From UBA935 sp031555615 (GTDB taxonomy: Bacteria; Bacillota; Clostridia; Lachnospirales; Lachnospiraceae), in NCBI GenBank assembly GCA_031555615.1, contig JAVBUF010000001.1, forward strand, positions 1 through 60,824: a stretch of DNA of 60,824 nucleotides. The letters are read 5' to 3'. Every line of letters begins with the position of its first letter. The first letter of the stretch is position 1. Both the position numbers and the translations under genes were made by a program. The notes beneath the pieces are model-generated. The model did not search any database. It was given only the letters and a program-made list of their open reading frames with translations, and was not told where the DNA came from. This document shows positions 34,256 to 44,067 of this stretch, in pieces.

Positions 34256-35104
34256 CTATGCTTCCAAATATGCCAATAATTGTTCATATTTTGCTTCGGC
34301 ATCACGATATCCCGAATCATATAAGGCCTGAAGCTTAATTTTATCCTTTTCAACCCGCCCCACGCCGCTCTTTTCCCGGGGACGGATGACAAAAGCCTTT
34401 CCGGCTTTCACCTGCTCTTCCAGGTAAGCAAGGGTATCATTATACATCAGATGCCGGTTTTTCATTAATTGATAAACCTGGGGATATTTTATGTATCGTG
34501 CTTTCATTAAAGCCAGCATGGAAGCCGGTTTCCGGATATAGCCTTCCTCTTTGGTCATGACCACGACATTTTTGCTGTTGCCGCCCAAAATCGACCGCTT
34601 AATGGGGATCGCATCGGAAGTTCCGCCATCCAGATAAAAGTTTCCATTGTAAAGAACATTTCTGGAAACCAGAGGCATCGAGGAAGAGGCGCGGATGGCA
34701 TCGATATCTTTTTTCATATCTTTAATCCGGATATATTCCGGTTTGCCGGTAACGATATTGGTCACTACCGCGTATGCTTTTCCCTGATAGGCCTGAAAAG
34801 CTTCATAATCATAAGGATTCAGCTCTTCGGGAATTTTGTGGTAACACATCTCCACCCCGAAAAGATCCCCGGTGGTAAGGAGATTATAGGGACTGCAGTA
34901 ATGCTTGTCATCCAGATAATCCACAATCACATCAAAAGCCCGTTTCCTTTGCTTTGACAGATAGCTGCACATATTGCATGCACCGGCCGAAACACCGTAA
35001 CAGGACGAAAACTCCATATTTTTATCCAGAAAAAAATCCAGCACCCCGGCTGTATAGATTCCGGTCATAGCTCCGCCTTCCAAAACCAATCCTGCCTGAT
35101 ACAT
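34256..35104 (-). CDS. Patatin-like phospholipase (YjjU type)
   Basis: A Ser/Asp lipid acyl hydrolase family protein of 282 residues. The oxyanion loop LEGGAMTGIYTAG, the nucleophile elbow YGVSAGACN (Ser near 42) and the catalytic DGGTSDAIP (Asp near 165) are all intact. The substrate is not known for this YjjU-like branch. ATG 35104 is used, preceded by AAAGGGG and AAGGA; the frame is open six codons more. Middle gene of the small operon. Confidence 0.88.
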   Translation of the reverse strand: MYQAGLVLEGGAMTGIYTAGVLDFFLDKNMEFSSCYGVSAGACNMCSYLSKQRKRAFDVIVDYLDDKHYCSPYNLLTTGDLFGVEMCYHKIPEELNPYDYEAFQAYQGKAYAVVTNIVTGKPEYIRIKDMKKDIDAIRASSSMPLVSRNVLYNGNFYLDGGTSDAIPIKRSILGGNSKNVVVMTKEEGYIRKPASMLALMKARYIKYPQVYQLMKNRHLMYNDTLAYLEEQVKAGKAFVIRPREKSGVGRVEKDKIKLQALYDSGYRDAEAKYEQLLAYLEA

Positions 35105-35136
35105 ATTCCTTACCCCTTTCAAATATAGAACGAAAC

Positions 35137-36324
35137 TTACCTGTAGTTTTCCTCAACAAATCTGCGCAATGCCGGAAGAGACCGTCTGACCTTTTCGGTA
35201 TCAATGCAATAAGCCATTCGGAAATAGCCGGGACAGCCAAAGCTGTCGGCCGGTACCAGCACTAGGTCATATTTCAGTGCCTTCTGACAAAAAGCTGCCG
35301 CATCCTCCTCCAGAGCCTTGGGGAAAATGTAGAAGGTGCCGCCGGGCTTCACACAGGTAAAGCCAAGATCCATCAGTTCATTATAGATTAGATTCATGTT
35401 GGTTTCATAAACCGACATATCCGCCGTCAGATCCAGCACTTCGGCTACTGCTAACTGAATCAGGGAAGGGGGACAGTTATGTCCTGTTCCGCGGGAAATC
35501 TGTCCGCACATAGCCGAGATCAATTCGGCATCGGTACAGGCTGGATTCACGGCAATATATCCGATTCGCTCACCCGGCAAAGACAAAGATTTGGAATAGG
35601 AGTAGCAGGATAATGAATTATCGTAAAACTTGGACACATAGGGGGCTTCCACTCCCGCAAAAACGATTTCCCGGTAGGGTTCGTCCGAAATCAGGAAAAT
35701 ATCATGTCCGTATTCTTCTTCTTTAGCTTTTAACAGCTGGGCCAGCCTCTTGATGGTCTCCGTGGAATACACCACACCGGAAGGATTATTAGGCGTATTG
35801 ATCAACACAGCCATTACCTTTTCATTTAACATTTCAGCGAAAACTTCAAAATTAATCTGAAAGTCTTCGGTATTGGGCGGAACCACCTTCAGAACCGCAC
35901 CGGACAGATCTATGTAAGGATGGTATTCCGGGAAAAAGGGGGCGAAGGTCAGCACTTCATCACCGGGTACCGTAACACAGCGCACTGCGTGGGCTACCGC
36001 TCCGGCGGCTCCGGTGGTCATGAAAATGTGATTACCTGTATAATGCATCCCAAAGCGTTCATTTAATGACCCGGCAATCTTTTCCTTCACGGAAGGAATC
36101 CCCAGACTGGGGCTGTAGCCGTGAAGCTCCATGGGGCTTTTGTTCTGCAGCAGATCGATGAGAACATCGGTAAACTTCTGGGGAGCCGGTACAGAGGGGT
36201 TGCCCAGACTGTAATCAAAAACATTTTCATAGCCGATTTCTTTGCCTCTTTCAGTGGCAAACTCCGACAACTGACGGATCACCGACTTCCCTTCCAGCAT
36301 TTTTTTATATTGTTGTGCTATCAT
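35137..36324 (-). CDS. PLP-dependent aminotransferase, class I/II (AspC-like)
   Basis: A 395-residue fold-type I aminotransferase. It shows the family motifs NPSVPAP, TTGAAGAVAHA (phosphate-binding turn), INTPNNPSG, ISDEPYREI and the PLP lysine in SYSKSLSLPGERIGYI. The same pattern occurs in many aspartate or aromatic aminotransferase homologues of Clostridia, so the substrate cannot be fixed. GGAGG precedes the ATG. First gene of the aminotransferase-patatin-uppP group. Confidence 0.88.
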   Translation of the reverse strand: MIAQQYKKMLEGKSVIRQLSEFATERGKEIGYENVFDYSLGNPSVPAPQKFTDVLIDLLQNKSPMELHGYSPSLGIPSVKEKIAGSLNERFGMHYTGNHIFMTTGAAGAVAHAVRCVTVPGDEVLTFAPFFPEYHPYIDLSGAVLKVVPPNTEDFQINFEVFAEMLNEKVMAVLINTPNNPSGVVYSTETIKRLAQLLKAKEEEYGHDIFLISDEPYREIVFAGVEAPYVSKFYDNSLSCYSYSKSLSLPGERIGYIAVNPACTDAELISAMCGQISRGTGHNCPPSLIQLAVAEVLDLTADMSVYETNMNLIYNELMDLGFTCVKPGGTFYIFPKALEEDAAAFCQKALKYDLVLVPADSFGCPGYFRMAYCIDTEKVRRSLPALRRFVEENYR

Positions 36325-36400
36325 ATCATAACCTCCGATTATTTGGCTTAAATTTTAATTATTGTAACACACTATAATCAAATGCTCAATGAGGACTCTC

Positions 36401-36428
36401 AAAAAAAGTGCCGCCTGCCGGCGACACC
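36401..36428 (-). terminator. Terminator of the mannan operon
   Basis: Read leftwards: an 8-bp stem with one G-U pair (GTGTCGCC with GGCGGCAC), a 4-base loop and a T7 run, right after the GH1-ManA gene. Confidence 0.88.
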
Positions 36429-36432
36429 GTTT

Positions 36433-38697
36433 TTATTTATTTACCGGAACTGTGGACAATATCAATTCCATATTTCCCTGTAAGGCCGCCTCTCCATAAC
36501 CATAAGGCAGGATAAAATGATCCCCTTCCCGCACTTGCTGTCCCTCCACCAAACCTTCACCGGCAATTACACTCACCGTCAGGAACGGATAGTCCTGCCG
36601 GATAACTGCCCCTCCGGCAATTTCCATTTTCCATACCTGATAATAATCACAGGCAACCAATGGGTTCATTTGATTTTGGGGTCTGTCTGCGGCTGCCACC
36701 ACGCAGCTTTCCACCGCTGCTGCCGGAACGTTAATCACATCCAGGGCCTGCTTCAGGTGCAGCGGCCTGGGAACTCCTTGCGACAACCGTTCATAATCAT
36801 ATATCCGGTAGGTAATATCACTGCTTTGCTGAACCTCCAGCAATTTAATTCCGCCTCTTATACTATGCACCGTACCCGGATGGATCTGAATAAAATCGCC
36901 TTTTTTTACCGGGATTTCCCGAAACAATTCTTTCCAATTTCCATCAGCCATCATCTCTTCCAGCTGCTTCTTACTGGCGGCGTTATGTCCGATAACCAGA
37001 CTGGCATCTTCCCCGCAATCTAAAATATACCAGCTTTCCGCTTTTCCCAGGGAACCCTTTTCATTTTTTCCGGCATACTCATTATCCGGATGTACCTGAA
37101 TACTCAAGTCCTCCCTGGCTTCAATTATTTTTACCAGTAAAGGAAACTGGCTCCGCCTGAGGTTACCGAATAATGACCGCTGCTCCTGCCATAAGTCTGA
37201 TAAAAATTTGCCGGCGTAACTGCCCTCTTTCACCTTACAGTCGCCTTGGGCATGAGCACTGACCGTCCAGCTTTCGCTGCCCCAAATCATCGGTTTATCT
37301 ACCGGTTCCAAATAAATTATTTCTCGCTTTGCTTTATTAATGGCTAATTCCTTTCCGCCCGATTCTATTACATTCTGATACCAAAATGCCGAATCCTTTA
37401 CTGTTCTCTTTTGTGTTGCAAAATCTACGTGGACAATGCCGAATCGTTCGGTATAGCCTTTATCCCACTCAAAATTATCCATAAAAGTCCATAAAAAATA
37501 ACCTCTGATATCTGCCCCGTCATCTGATGCCTGCTGCAATGCCGATAAATAACGGTCCAGAAAATCAATCCGGTTGGGATCATGGACTCTGCCATCCACC
37601 GATACCGTATCGTGACAGGACATTCCGTTCTCGGTAATATAAATGGGATGCCGATACCGCTCATACAAAAAGCGGATTCCCCAATAGAAGCATTCCGGTG
37701 TTACCGGCCAGCCGGCAGCCGTTCTGGGAAACCCAGCCGGGCGATCCACAAATTCCGGTTTCCCATCTGCTCCCATTTTAATCCTATATCCGTTATAAAT
37801 GTTCTGGCCCATAAAGTCAAGGGGTTGGGAGATCAATTCCATATCCTCGGGAGTGATTTCCGGCAAATATTCGGCAAACTTTTTTAAGCCTGCTTCCGGA
37901 TATCGGCCTAAAAACACCGGATCACTGAACCACGACACATTCCAGGTCCAGTTATCCATGGGTCCGTAAAAACCGAATAGCACCTCTTTGGCGGCGGCCA
38001 TATCCGCACTGCTGTCAGTGGCCGGATAGGCCATCCCGCAGGTGGGGGCATATCCTATCTTTATGGGGCGTCCGGCATATTTCCGCAGGGCCATGACGGC
38101 TTTCCCGTGGGCCCGCAAAGCATTATGAGCAATTTGGAAAACCTTGCTGTATTCCAACTGCTGCCCCGGTGCATGCACACCGGAAAGATGTCCCAAACCC
38201 ACGAAGCACTGAGGCTCATTCAGGGTACTCAAGTATTCACATAAATCGCCGAAGTTTTCGGCCACCACTTTGGCATACTGGGCAAACCAGTCCATAACCT
38301 CTTCATTCAGCCATCCCCCCCGGTCCTGCAAGGCCTGGGGAAATTCCCAATGATATAGGGTAATATAAGGCTCAATGTCGTTGCGGCGCATTTCCATGAT
38401 CATATCCCGATACAGCCCAATGGCTTTTTCATTCACCCTGCCGGTTCCCTCCGGCAAAATACGCGACCAGCTTAAGGAAAACCGATAGGCCTTGATACCC
38501 AGCAGCCGCATCAGGGCATAATCCTCCCGATACCGATGTATATGATCACAGGACACATCTGCTGTGGAACCATCCGCAATCCCGCCGTTGGCCGTAAAGG
38601 TATCCCAGATACCCGCACCGCTGCCGTCTCCCGCTTCTCTTCCTTCTATCTGATATGCACTGGCGGCAACGCCCCAGACAAAATCTTCACGAAACAT
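36433..38697 (-). CDS. Fusion of GH1 beta-glycosidase and class I mannose-6-phosphate isomerase (ManA)
   Basis: A 754-residue two-domain enzyme. Residues 1-440 are a GH1 beta-glucosidase/mannosidase: FVWGVAASAYQIEG at the start, the acid/base Glu in TLNEPQ and the nucleophile Glu in YITENG. Residues about 455-754 are a type I ManA: the metal ligands QVHPD, KAESWYI and IHPGTVHSI are present. ManA converts mannose-6-P to fructose-6-P. No stop or frameshift lies between them, so the fusion looks real. ATG 38697 follows the previous stop by one base and has GGGAG upstream. It is the last gene of the mannan operon. In a normal locus these are two genes. Confidence 0.92.
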   Translation of the reverse strand: MFREDFVWGVAASAYQIEGREAGDGSGAGIWDTFTANGGIADGSTADVSCDHIHRYREDYALMRLLGIKAYRFSLSWSRILPEGTGRVNEKAIGLYRDMIMEMRRNDIEPYITLYHWEFPQALQDRGGWLNEEVMDWFAQYAKVVAENFGDLCEYLSTLNEPQCFVGLGHLSGVHAPGQQLEYSKVFQIAHNALRAHGKAVMALRKYAGRPIKIGYAPTCGMAYPATDSSADMAAAKEVLFGFYGPMDNWTWNVSWFSDPVFLGRYPEAGLKKFAEYLPEITPEDMELISQPLDFMGQNIYNGYRIKMGADGKPEFVDRPAGFPRTAAGWPVTPECFYWGIRFLYERYRHPIYITENGMSCHDTVSVDGRVHDPNRIDFLDRYLSALQQASDDGADIRGYFLWTFMDNFEWDKGYTERFGIVHVDFATQKRTVKDSAFWYQNVIESGGKELAINKAKREIIYLEPVDKPMIWGSESWTVSAHAQGDCKVKEGSYAGKFLSDLWQEQRSLFGNLRRSQFPLLVKIIEAREDLSIQVHPDNEYAGKNEKGSLGKAESWYILDCGEDASLVIGHNAASKKQLEEMMADGNWKELFREIPVKKGDFIQIHPGTVHSIRGGIKLLEVQQSSDITYRIYDYERLSQGVPRPLHLKQALDVINVPAAAVESCVVAAADRPQNQMNPLVACDYYQVWKMEIAGGAVIRQDYPFLTVSVIAGEGLVEGQQVREGDHFILPYGYGEAALQGNMELILSTVPVNK

Positions 38698-38698
38698 C

Positions 38699-39721
38699 CT
38701 ATCTTCTCCCGATCTCGGTATCTTCTGCGGATACCACACTGTTGGTCATAATATATTCCATAATCTCATCAAAGTTGGTAAATGCCAGGCCCACATAACT
38801 GTCTGCCGCACCATAATAAATGGCAATCCTGCCGCTGTCCGGATCCTGAATGGTGGCACAGGGAAAGCATACATTGGGAACAAATCCTCTTTCTTCATAC
38901 CATTCTTCCGGTGTCAGCAAGAAGGTTTCACAACGATATTTTACAATCGAAGGGTTCTCCAAGTCAAGTATTGCTCCGCCAATGGAATAAACCAGTCCGT
39001 TACAGGTTCCGCTGACCCCGTGATAGAACAACAGCCAGCCTTCCGAAGTTTCAATGGGGGCTGCTCCGCCGCCGATCTTCACCGACTCCCACCATGCTTT
39101 TCCCTTGCCCATGACATGGCGGTGTTTGCCCCAATAAACCAGATCCGGGCTTTCACTTAAGAAAATATCCCCGAAGGGTGTATGACCGGTGTCACTGGGA
39201 CGGCTCAGCATACAGAAATTGCCGTTGATTTTACGGGGAAACAATACTGCATTGCGATTATAGGGAATAAAAGGATTTTCCAATCTTACAAAGGTCTTAA
39301 AATCGGTTGTTTTAGCCATTCCGATGGAAGCACCGTAAAAATCCTGGCACCAGATTATGTAATAGGTATCCTCTACCTTGACCAAACGGGGGTCATATGC
39401 GTATGGCGGCATAAAGGACTGGCCGCTCTCATCTACAAAAGGGATTTTTTCTTCATCGATGTTCCAATGGATGGCGTCTTCACTTCGGCCCATATAAATA
39501 TAAGGAACGCCATTGGTCTGTTCACCGCGGAACACACCGATAAACCCATTACCATAGGGCATAACCGCACTGTTAAATATTCTGGCTACCCCTTTCACCG
39601 GATTCCGTCCGATAATGGGATTTTCCGAATATCTCCAGATGGGAATCTCCCTGCATCCCGCCGGCTTCTCCTGCCAGGGCACATTTTTAACCGAAGGGCT
39701 GATCATTTTCATTTTACTCAT
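38699..39721 (-). CDS. GH130 phosphorylase, beta-1,4-mannooligosaccharide type
   Basis: A 340-residue five-bladed beta-propeller phosphorylase. It releases Man-1-P from beta-1,4-mannooligosaccharides. Typical residues are NPVKGVARIFNSAV, the general-acid Asp in YDPRL, and WESVKIGGGAAPI. The shorter length and missing N-terminal extension suggest subfamily 2, but this is by comparison from memory. It overlaps the upstream GH130 gene by 8 bp; ATG 39721 has AGGAG 7 bases upstream, and a GTG one codon earlier is less well spaced. Confidence 0.85.
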   Translation of the reverse strand: MSKMKMISPSVKNVPWQEKPAGCREIPIWRYSENPIIGRNPVKGVARIFNSAVMPYGNGFIGVFRGEQTNGVPYIYMGRSEDAIHWNIDEEKIPFVDESGQSFMPPYAYDPRLVKVEDTYYIIWCQDFYGASIGMAKTTDFKTFVRLENPFIPYNRNAVLFPRKINGNFCMLSRPSDTGHTPFGDIFLSESPDLVYWGKHRHVMGKGKAWWESVKIGGGAAPIETSEGWLLFYHGVSGTCNGLVYSIGGAILDLENPSIVKYRCETFLLTPEEWYEERGFVPNVCFPCATIQDPDSGRIAIYYGAADSYVGLAFTNFDEIMEYIMTNSVVSAEDTEIGRR

Positions 39722-40898
39722 CACAATTCTCCTGCATATATTCTATATTTTTTTTTATTAATTCACATCTTTGGGCCACACACTCCACCGAACGAAGGGG
39801 GTCCCCCGGGGTTGCAAACACATAATCCAAAAGCCGGGCTATGGTGGTGGTGGCAACATGCATTCTGGTATCACTGGAGGCATAGTACAGGAAAACCTCC
39901 CCATTCTCTCCGGCAATGGCACCATTGGTAAAAACCACATTGGAAACATCCCCTGCCCGCTCTCCCCCAAGGGGTCCTAACAGCATCCCGGAAGGCTCGG
40001 CAATCACTTTGGCGGGATCTTCCAGAGCGGTGGCAAAAGCATACAATACATAGCGTAATCCTGCCGCGGTATTCCGCACCCCGTGGGCGATATGCAGCCA
40101 GCCCTTTTCGGTCTTAATAGGGACTGCCCCGGCACCGTTCTTGGCCTCGGTGATGGTATGATACTTCCGCCGGCTGGTAATGATTTCTTCACCGATAACC
40201 GCATGTTCGATGTCATCGCAAAGGCCAAAACCAATCCCGCCGCCGGAACCGGTATCAATAAAATCATCCATGGGCCGGGTATAAAAAGCATATTTTCCGT
40301 CTACAAACTCCGGATGCAGCACCACATTCCGCTGCTGCGGGGAGTTTAAGGTCCTTACATTATCCAAACGCTCCCAGGTCTTTAAATCCCTGGTTCTGAC
40401 AATCCCGGCTGCCGCCACGGCGGCCGACAGGTCACCGGAACCGGTATCTTTGCTTTCCGAGCAGAACACGCCGTAAATATAACCGTCCTCATGCTTTGTC
40501 AGCCGCATATCGTAGACATTGGTTTCTTCCGGGCAGGTATCCTCCAGCAAAACCGGATAATCCCAAAAGCGAAAGCCATCGATTCCATTGTCACTTTCCG
40601 CCACACCGAAAAAGGATTTCCGGTCATTGCCCTCAATCCGGGCAACCAGATAATATTTTCCGTTTAATTCAATGGCGCCGGAGTTCATCACCGCATTTAC
40701 ACCCAGACGTTCCATGAAAAAGGGGTTGGTTTCCGGATTCAAATCATACTTCCAATAAAGGGGAATATGTTCTCTGGTTAAGACCGGATAAATATAACGG
40801 TCAAAAATACCGTTGTAAAAGTCACTTTTTTGATTCTTACGTTCCACCAGCTTCAGATATTTCGCCTGCTGTATATAGTAGTTTTGATGTAACATCAT
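39714..40898 (-). CDS. GH130 phosphorylase, 4-O-beta-mannosyl-glucose type
   Basis: A 394-residue GH130 protein with the long N terminus (YLKLVERKNQKSDFYNGIFDRY) of the mannosyl-glucose phosphorylase subfamily (GH130_1). It also shows GVNAVMNSGAIE, the acid Asp in VYDMRL and GAGAVPIKTEKGWLHIAHG. That subfamily splits mannosyl-glucose, the product of the neighbouring 2-epimerase, into Man-1-P and glucose. An AAAGGG site precedes the ATG. Two different GH130 genes next to each other is the usual sign of a beta-mannan oligosaccharide pathway. Confidence 0.88.
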   Translation of the reverse strand: MMLHQNYYIQQAKYLKLVERKNQKSDFYNGIFDRYIYPVLTREHIPLYWKYDLNPETNPFFMERLGVNAVMNSGAIELNGKYYLVARIEGNDRKSFFGVAESDNGIDGFRFWDYPVLLEDTCPEETNVYDMRLTKHEDGYIYGVFCSESKDTGSGDLSAAVAAAGIVRTRDLKTWERLDNVRTLNSPQQRNVVLHPEFVDGKYAFYTRPMDDFIDTGSGGGIGFGLCDDIEHAVIGEEIITSRRKYHTITEAKNGAGAVPIKTEKGWLHIAHGVRNTAAGLRYVLYAFATALEDPAKVIAEPSGMLLGPLGGERAGDVSNVVFTNGAIAGENGEVFLYYASSDTRMHVATTTIARLLDYVFATPGDPLRSVECVAQRCELIKKNIEYMQENCDE

Positions 40899-40916
40899 AT
40901 TAACAGCCCTTTCTGA

Positions 40917-42089
40917 TTAAAGTTCTTCTATTTTTGACTTTATTACTTCAAAACACATTCTGCCGTTGTGGTAAGGACATTTCCACGGCTCCACAATGGG
41001 CCGGCCGGTTATGGGATTGCCATTTATATCTACTTCCCAAAACCACTCCGAACCGGCTCTGGAATCCACCATGTGTTGCCTGATGTACTCCCAGGTACTT
41101 CGGGCTGCTGCCAAATACTCCTTCTTTTCCCGGTCCGTTTGATATCCCTTTAAGAAGCCCACCACTGTCTCGGCCTGTACCCACCAGATGCGGTTGGTAT
41201 TCACAACACCCTTTTCACATTCATTATGAAGGGAGTGACCGTCATAAGCCACCTGGTATATCTGTGCCGTCAGAGCCTTTGTAATGGGGGTCATTTTGTC
41301 ATAATATTTCTGTTCTCCCAGAATTTCCACCCCCCGGTCAATAAGCCATGCCGTCTCAATATCGTGACCGTAAGAATGCAGATCCAGAATGGAATTCATC
41401 CGGGCATCAAAAAACACTTCCTGGCGGCGCAGCTTCCGGTTATATACCTTATCCGCAAAAGTATCCATGATCCATTCCAGTCTGTCCTTCACCTCTGGCA
41501 GCGGATGCACCCGGTAAAGCTCTGTATACGCTTCAAAGACATGGAGCAGGGTGTTCATGGTCTTTTCCGCAATGACACCATTCTCCGAAAGCTTGTCATT
41601 GCTGACCTCTTGAAATTCCTGATTAAAAGCTTCCTTGTAGCCCACCTCATCGGTGCACTTTTCTTCAATCAGCCGGAATAAATCCAGTGCCATCCGTAAT
41701 GCTTCCTGATCCCCCGCAGCCTCATAGTAAGAGGACAGGGCATAGATTGCAAAAGCCTGATTATAGGTATGCTTGGCAGTGTCCTCCGGGGTTCCGTCAT
41801 AGGCAATGGACCAATAAATTCCACCATGATCCCGATCCATACAATGTTCTTTCATAAAAGCAAAGCCATGGCGGGCTTCGGCCAACAGACTTTCTTCCTT
41901 TAATAGGGTATAAGCATTGGCAAAGAACCACATGATCCTGCTGTTCAGGATACAACCCTTTACTGCCTCCCGGTCTATTTTCAAATCATAATCCATCCAT
42001 CCAAAGTATCCGCCGCAGCGGTCATCCCGCATTCCCTGCCAAAAAGGAATGATAACATTTGTCAGGTGTTCTTTTACTGCATTTACCAT
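40917..42089 (-). CDS. Cellobiose 2-epimerase (AGE family)
   Basis: It interconverts glucose and mannose at the reducing end of beta-1,4 disaccharides. The 390 residues form an (alpha/alpha)6 barrel of the N-acylglucosamine 2-epimerase family, with WQGMRDDRCGGYFGWMDYD near the start, HTYNQAFAIYALSSYYE, SYGHDIETAWL and WWVQAETV. Its neighbours (two GH130 genes) make the disaccharide 2-epimerase activity, acting on mannobiose, more likely than a role in sialic acid metabolism. GGAGG precedes the ATG. It is 15 bp after the permease gene. Confidence 0.9.
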   Translation of the reverse strand: MVNAVKEHLTNVIIPFWQGMRDDRCGGYFGWMDYDLKIDREAVKGCILNSRIMWFFANAYTLLKEESLLAEARHGFAFMKEHCMDRDHGGIYWSIAYDGTPEDTAKHTYNQAFAIYALSSYYEAAGDQEALRMALDLFRLIEEKCTDEVGYKEAFNQEFQEVSNDKLSENGVIAEKTMNTLLHVFEAYTELYRVHPLPEVKDRLEWIMDTFADKVYNRKLRRQEVFFDARMNSILDLHSYGHDIETAWLIDRGVEILGEQKYYDKMTPITKALTAQIYQVAYDGHSLHNECEKGVVNTNRIWWVQAETVVGFLKGYQTDREKKEYLAAARSTWEYIRQHMVDSRAGSEWFWEVDINGNPITGRPIVEPWKCPYHNGRMCFEVIKSKIEEL

Positions 42090-42104
42090 TATAATCCGCC
42101 TCCG

Positions 42105-42950
42105 TTAACCTTTTACAGCGCCCATGGTAAGACCGCTGTAAATCTGCTTTTGACATAAAATGAAAACAATTAATGCCGGCAGCAAAGAAATGATGACACC
42201 CGCACAGATTAGATTATACTGGCTTCCCAAAGGACCTGTAAAGACATAAAGAGAAGTTGCCACAGTAGCCAGTTTCTGCTTATTCTGCAGATACAGCTGC
42301 GCCATATAATATTCATTATAGGTCCCCACTCCTTTTAACACCATGCAGGTTACAATCGCCGGCTTCAACAATGGCAGGAGAATTTTGGCATAGATGGTAA
42401 AATACGATGCGCCGTCCATAATCGCCGATTCGTCCAGAGAAACCGATATATTTTCAAAAAACTGAATAAAAATATATATGGAAATGACATCTGTCCCCAT
42501 CATTAAAATAATGTAACCATACAAATGATTGATAAAGCCCAGATTGTGCATGGTCTCATAAACCGATACCTGCATGGCGATACCCGGAAGCAATGTGGCA
42601 AACAAAAACAGACTGCGGATCAAGCCGTTACCGGGAAAGCGAAAACGGTTCAACACATACGCCAATTGTGTACCGATTATGATGGATCCCAGCAATACGC
42701 ATACCAATATAATAATCGAGTTCTTAAAAGCCGTACCCATATTGGCCCGGGTAAACGCATCCACGAAGTTCTGAAGGTTCAGCCAGCTGTCCGGTAATAC
42801 CATGACGTTGGTACTTTGATACTCTTCCTTCGTTTTAAATGATGTGATTACACAGGATACCACCGGCAATACTGCTGCAAAGGAGAAAAACAGCAATGAT
42901 ACATATTGCAGAAAAACAAGAATATAGTGCTTTACTCTATATGCTTTCAT
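42105..42950 (-). CDS. Sugar ABC importer permease (MalG/CUT1 type)
   Basis: A 281-residue protein with six hydrophobic segments, a first segment near residues 10-35 and the EAA loop (about 180-205, SLDESAIMDGASYFTIYAKILLP region) that contacts the ATPase. It is the partner of the larger permease, separated by one base. The operon has no ATPase gene, so a shared MsmX-type ATPase encoded elsewhere is expected. Confidence 0.92.
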   Translation of the reverse strand: MKAYRVKHYILVFLQYVSLLFFSFAAVLPVVSCVITSFKTKEEYQSTNVMVLPDSWLNLQNFVDAFTRANMGTAFKNSIIILVCVLLGSIIIGTQLAYVLNRFRFPGNGLIRSLFLFATLLPGIAMQVSVYETMHNLGFINHLYGYIILMMGTDVISIYIFIQFFENISVSLDESAIMDGASYFTIYAKILLPLLKPAIVTCMVLKGVGTYNEYYMAQLYLQNKQKLATVATSLYVFTGPLGSQYNLICAGVIISLLPALIVFILCQKQIYSGLTMGAVKG

Positions 42951-42951
42951 C

Positions 42952-43938
42952 TTATTTCCCCTCCTTTTTCACTTTTAGCCTGGCCAATCTCTTATCCCTG
43001 CGGATACCTGCACCTTTATCTTCATCCTCAGCGCTCTTGAATACGTACTTAAAGAACAGTTTCTGCAGGATCGTTGCCCCAAAGATAATCAATAAAAGAA
43101 CAATTGCCATGGCCGATGCCAGACCCACCTTTCCGCTGACATGAGCCACCTCGTTCATGATCACGAAGTAGGTACCGGTTCCGTTGGCACCGCTGGTGAT
43201 GACATAGGGAGGCTCAAAAGCACTTAAGGAACCGGTAATGGATAATATCACGTTTAGGGTAACGATGGTCTTAATACTGGGTAATATAATATACAAAAAC
43301 TGCTGAAATTTATTTGCACCGTCCAGGTCCGCCGCCTCATATAATTCCCCGTCCACAGACATAATCGCGCCGATAAACAGAACCATATTCTGTCCGAAAT
43401 AGCGCCAGACCGAGGTGGCCACCAACGAAATATTATTGATCCGCTGATCCTTTAACCAGTACGGAAGATTTTCAAGGGAAAAACCACACCATTGCAGCAC
43501 CGTATCAAACACAAAGCCCCTGGTGTAGAAGAATTTAAAAATAAAGCCGATTGCAATACCATTGATCAAAAAGGGAAAGAACATCAGCCCTTTAAAAAAG
43601 TTACCGCCTTTTACCCTGAAGCTCAGCATGGTTGCCAGGTATAATGCAATGACTAACTGCACCACCGATCCGCCCATGTAATAAAAGCTAAGCTTCAATG
43701 CTCCGAAAATATCTTCTCTTCTGAACACATCTATATAGTTCTTCCAGCCCACAAAGGTTCTGGGACCGATATATTTCATCTTGTAAAAGCTAAATTTGAA
43801 CATCTCCCCAAAAGGAAAATAAGTGAAGGTAAATAATAATAGTAATGGAATAAGCATGAATGCAACAATAATAATTGCCTGCTGCCCCTTTCGGCTTTTG
43901 ATCCATTTTAACAGGTTAAAATTTTTTTTAACTTCCAT
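42952..43938 (-). CDS. Sugar ABC importer permease (MalF/CUT1 type)
   Basis: A 328-residue permease with six main membrane segments and an EAA loop (YEAADLDGANKFQQFLYIILP). The basic N and C termini fit cytoplasmic ends. It lies between the binding protein and the second permease, as usual for oligosaccharide importers. The likely cargo is mannooligosaccharide (from context). Confidence 0.92.
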   Translation of the reverse strand: MEVKKNFNLLKWIKSRKGQQAIIIVAFMLIPLLLLFTFTYFPFGEMFKFSFYKMKYIGPRTFVGWKNYIDVFRREDIFGALKLSFYYMGGSVVQLVIALYLATMLSFRVKGGNFFKGLMFFPFLINGIAIGFIFKFFYTRGFVFDTVLQWCGFSLENLPYWLKDQRINNISLVATSVWRYFGQNMVLFIGAIMSVDGELYEAADLDGANKFQQFLYIILPSIKTIVTLNVILSITGSLSAFEPPYVITSGANGTGTYFVIMNEVAHVSGKVGLASAMAIVLLLIIFGATILQKLFFKYVFKSAEDEDKGAGIRRDKRLARLKVKKEGK

Positions 43939-43982
43939 CTTAACTCTCCTTTATTGCCTGTTTTTCCAAATTGTGAGAATTT

Positions 43983-44046
43983 GAGCCAGGGAGAAACCTG
44001 TTACTGTTTACCGGCAAGCCAGTAAACAGTAACGTCACCTTGGCTC
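43983..44046 (-). other. Large hairpin between binding-protein and permease genes
   Basis: A 15-bp inner stem with one mismatch (44000-44014 with 44019-44033) inside an outer GAGCCA/TGGCTC pairing. There is no T run after it. It could stabilise the upstream mRNA and lower permease expression, as in other sugar operons; this is inference. Confidence 0.7.
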
Positions 44047-44067
44047 CTTATTGATTACCTGTACTGA

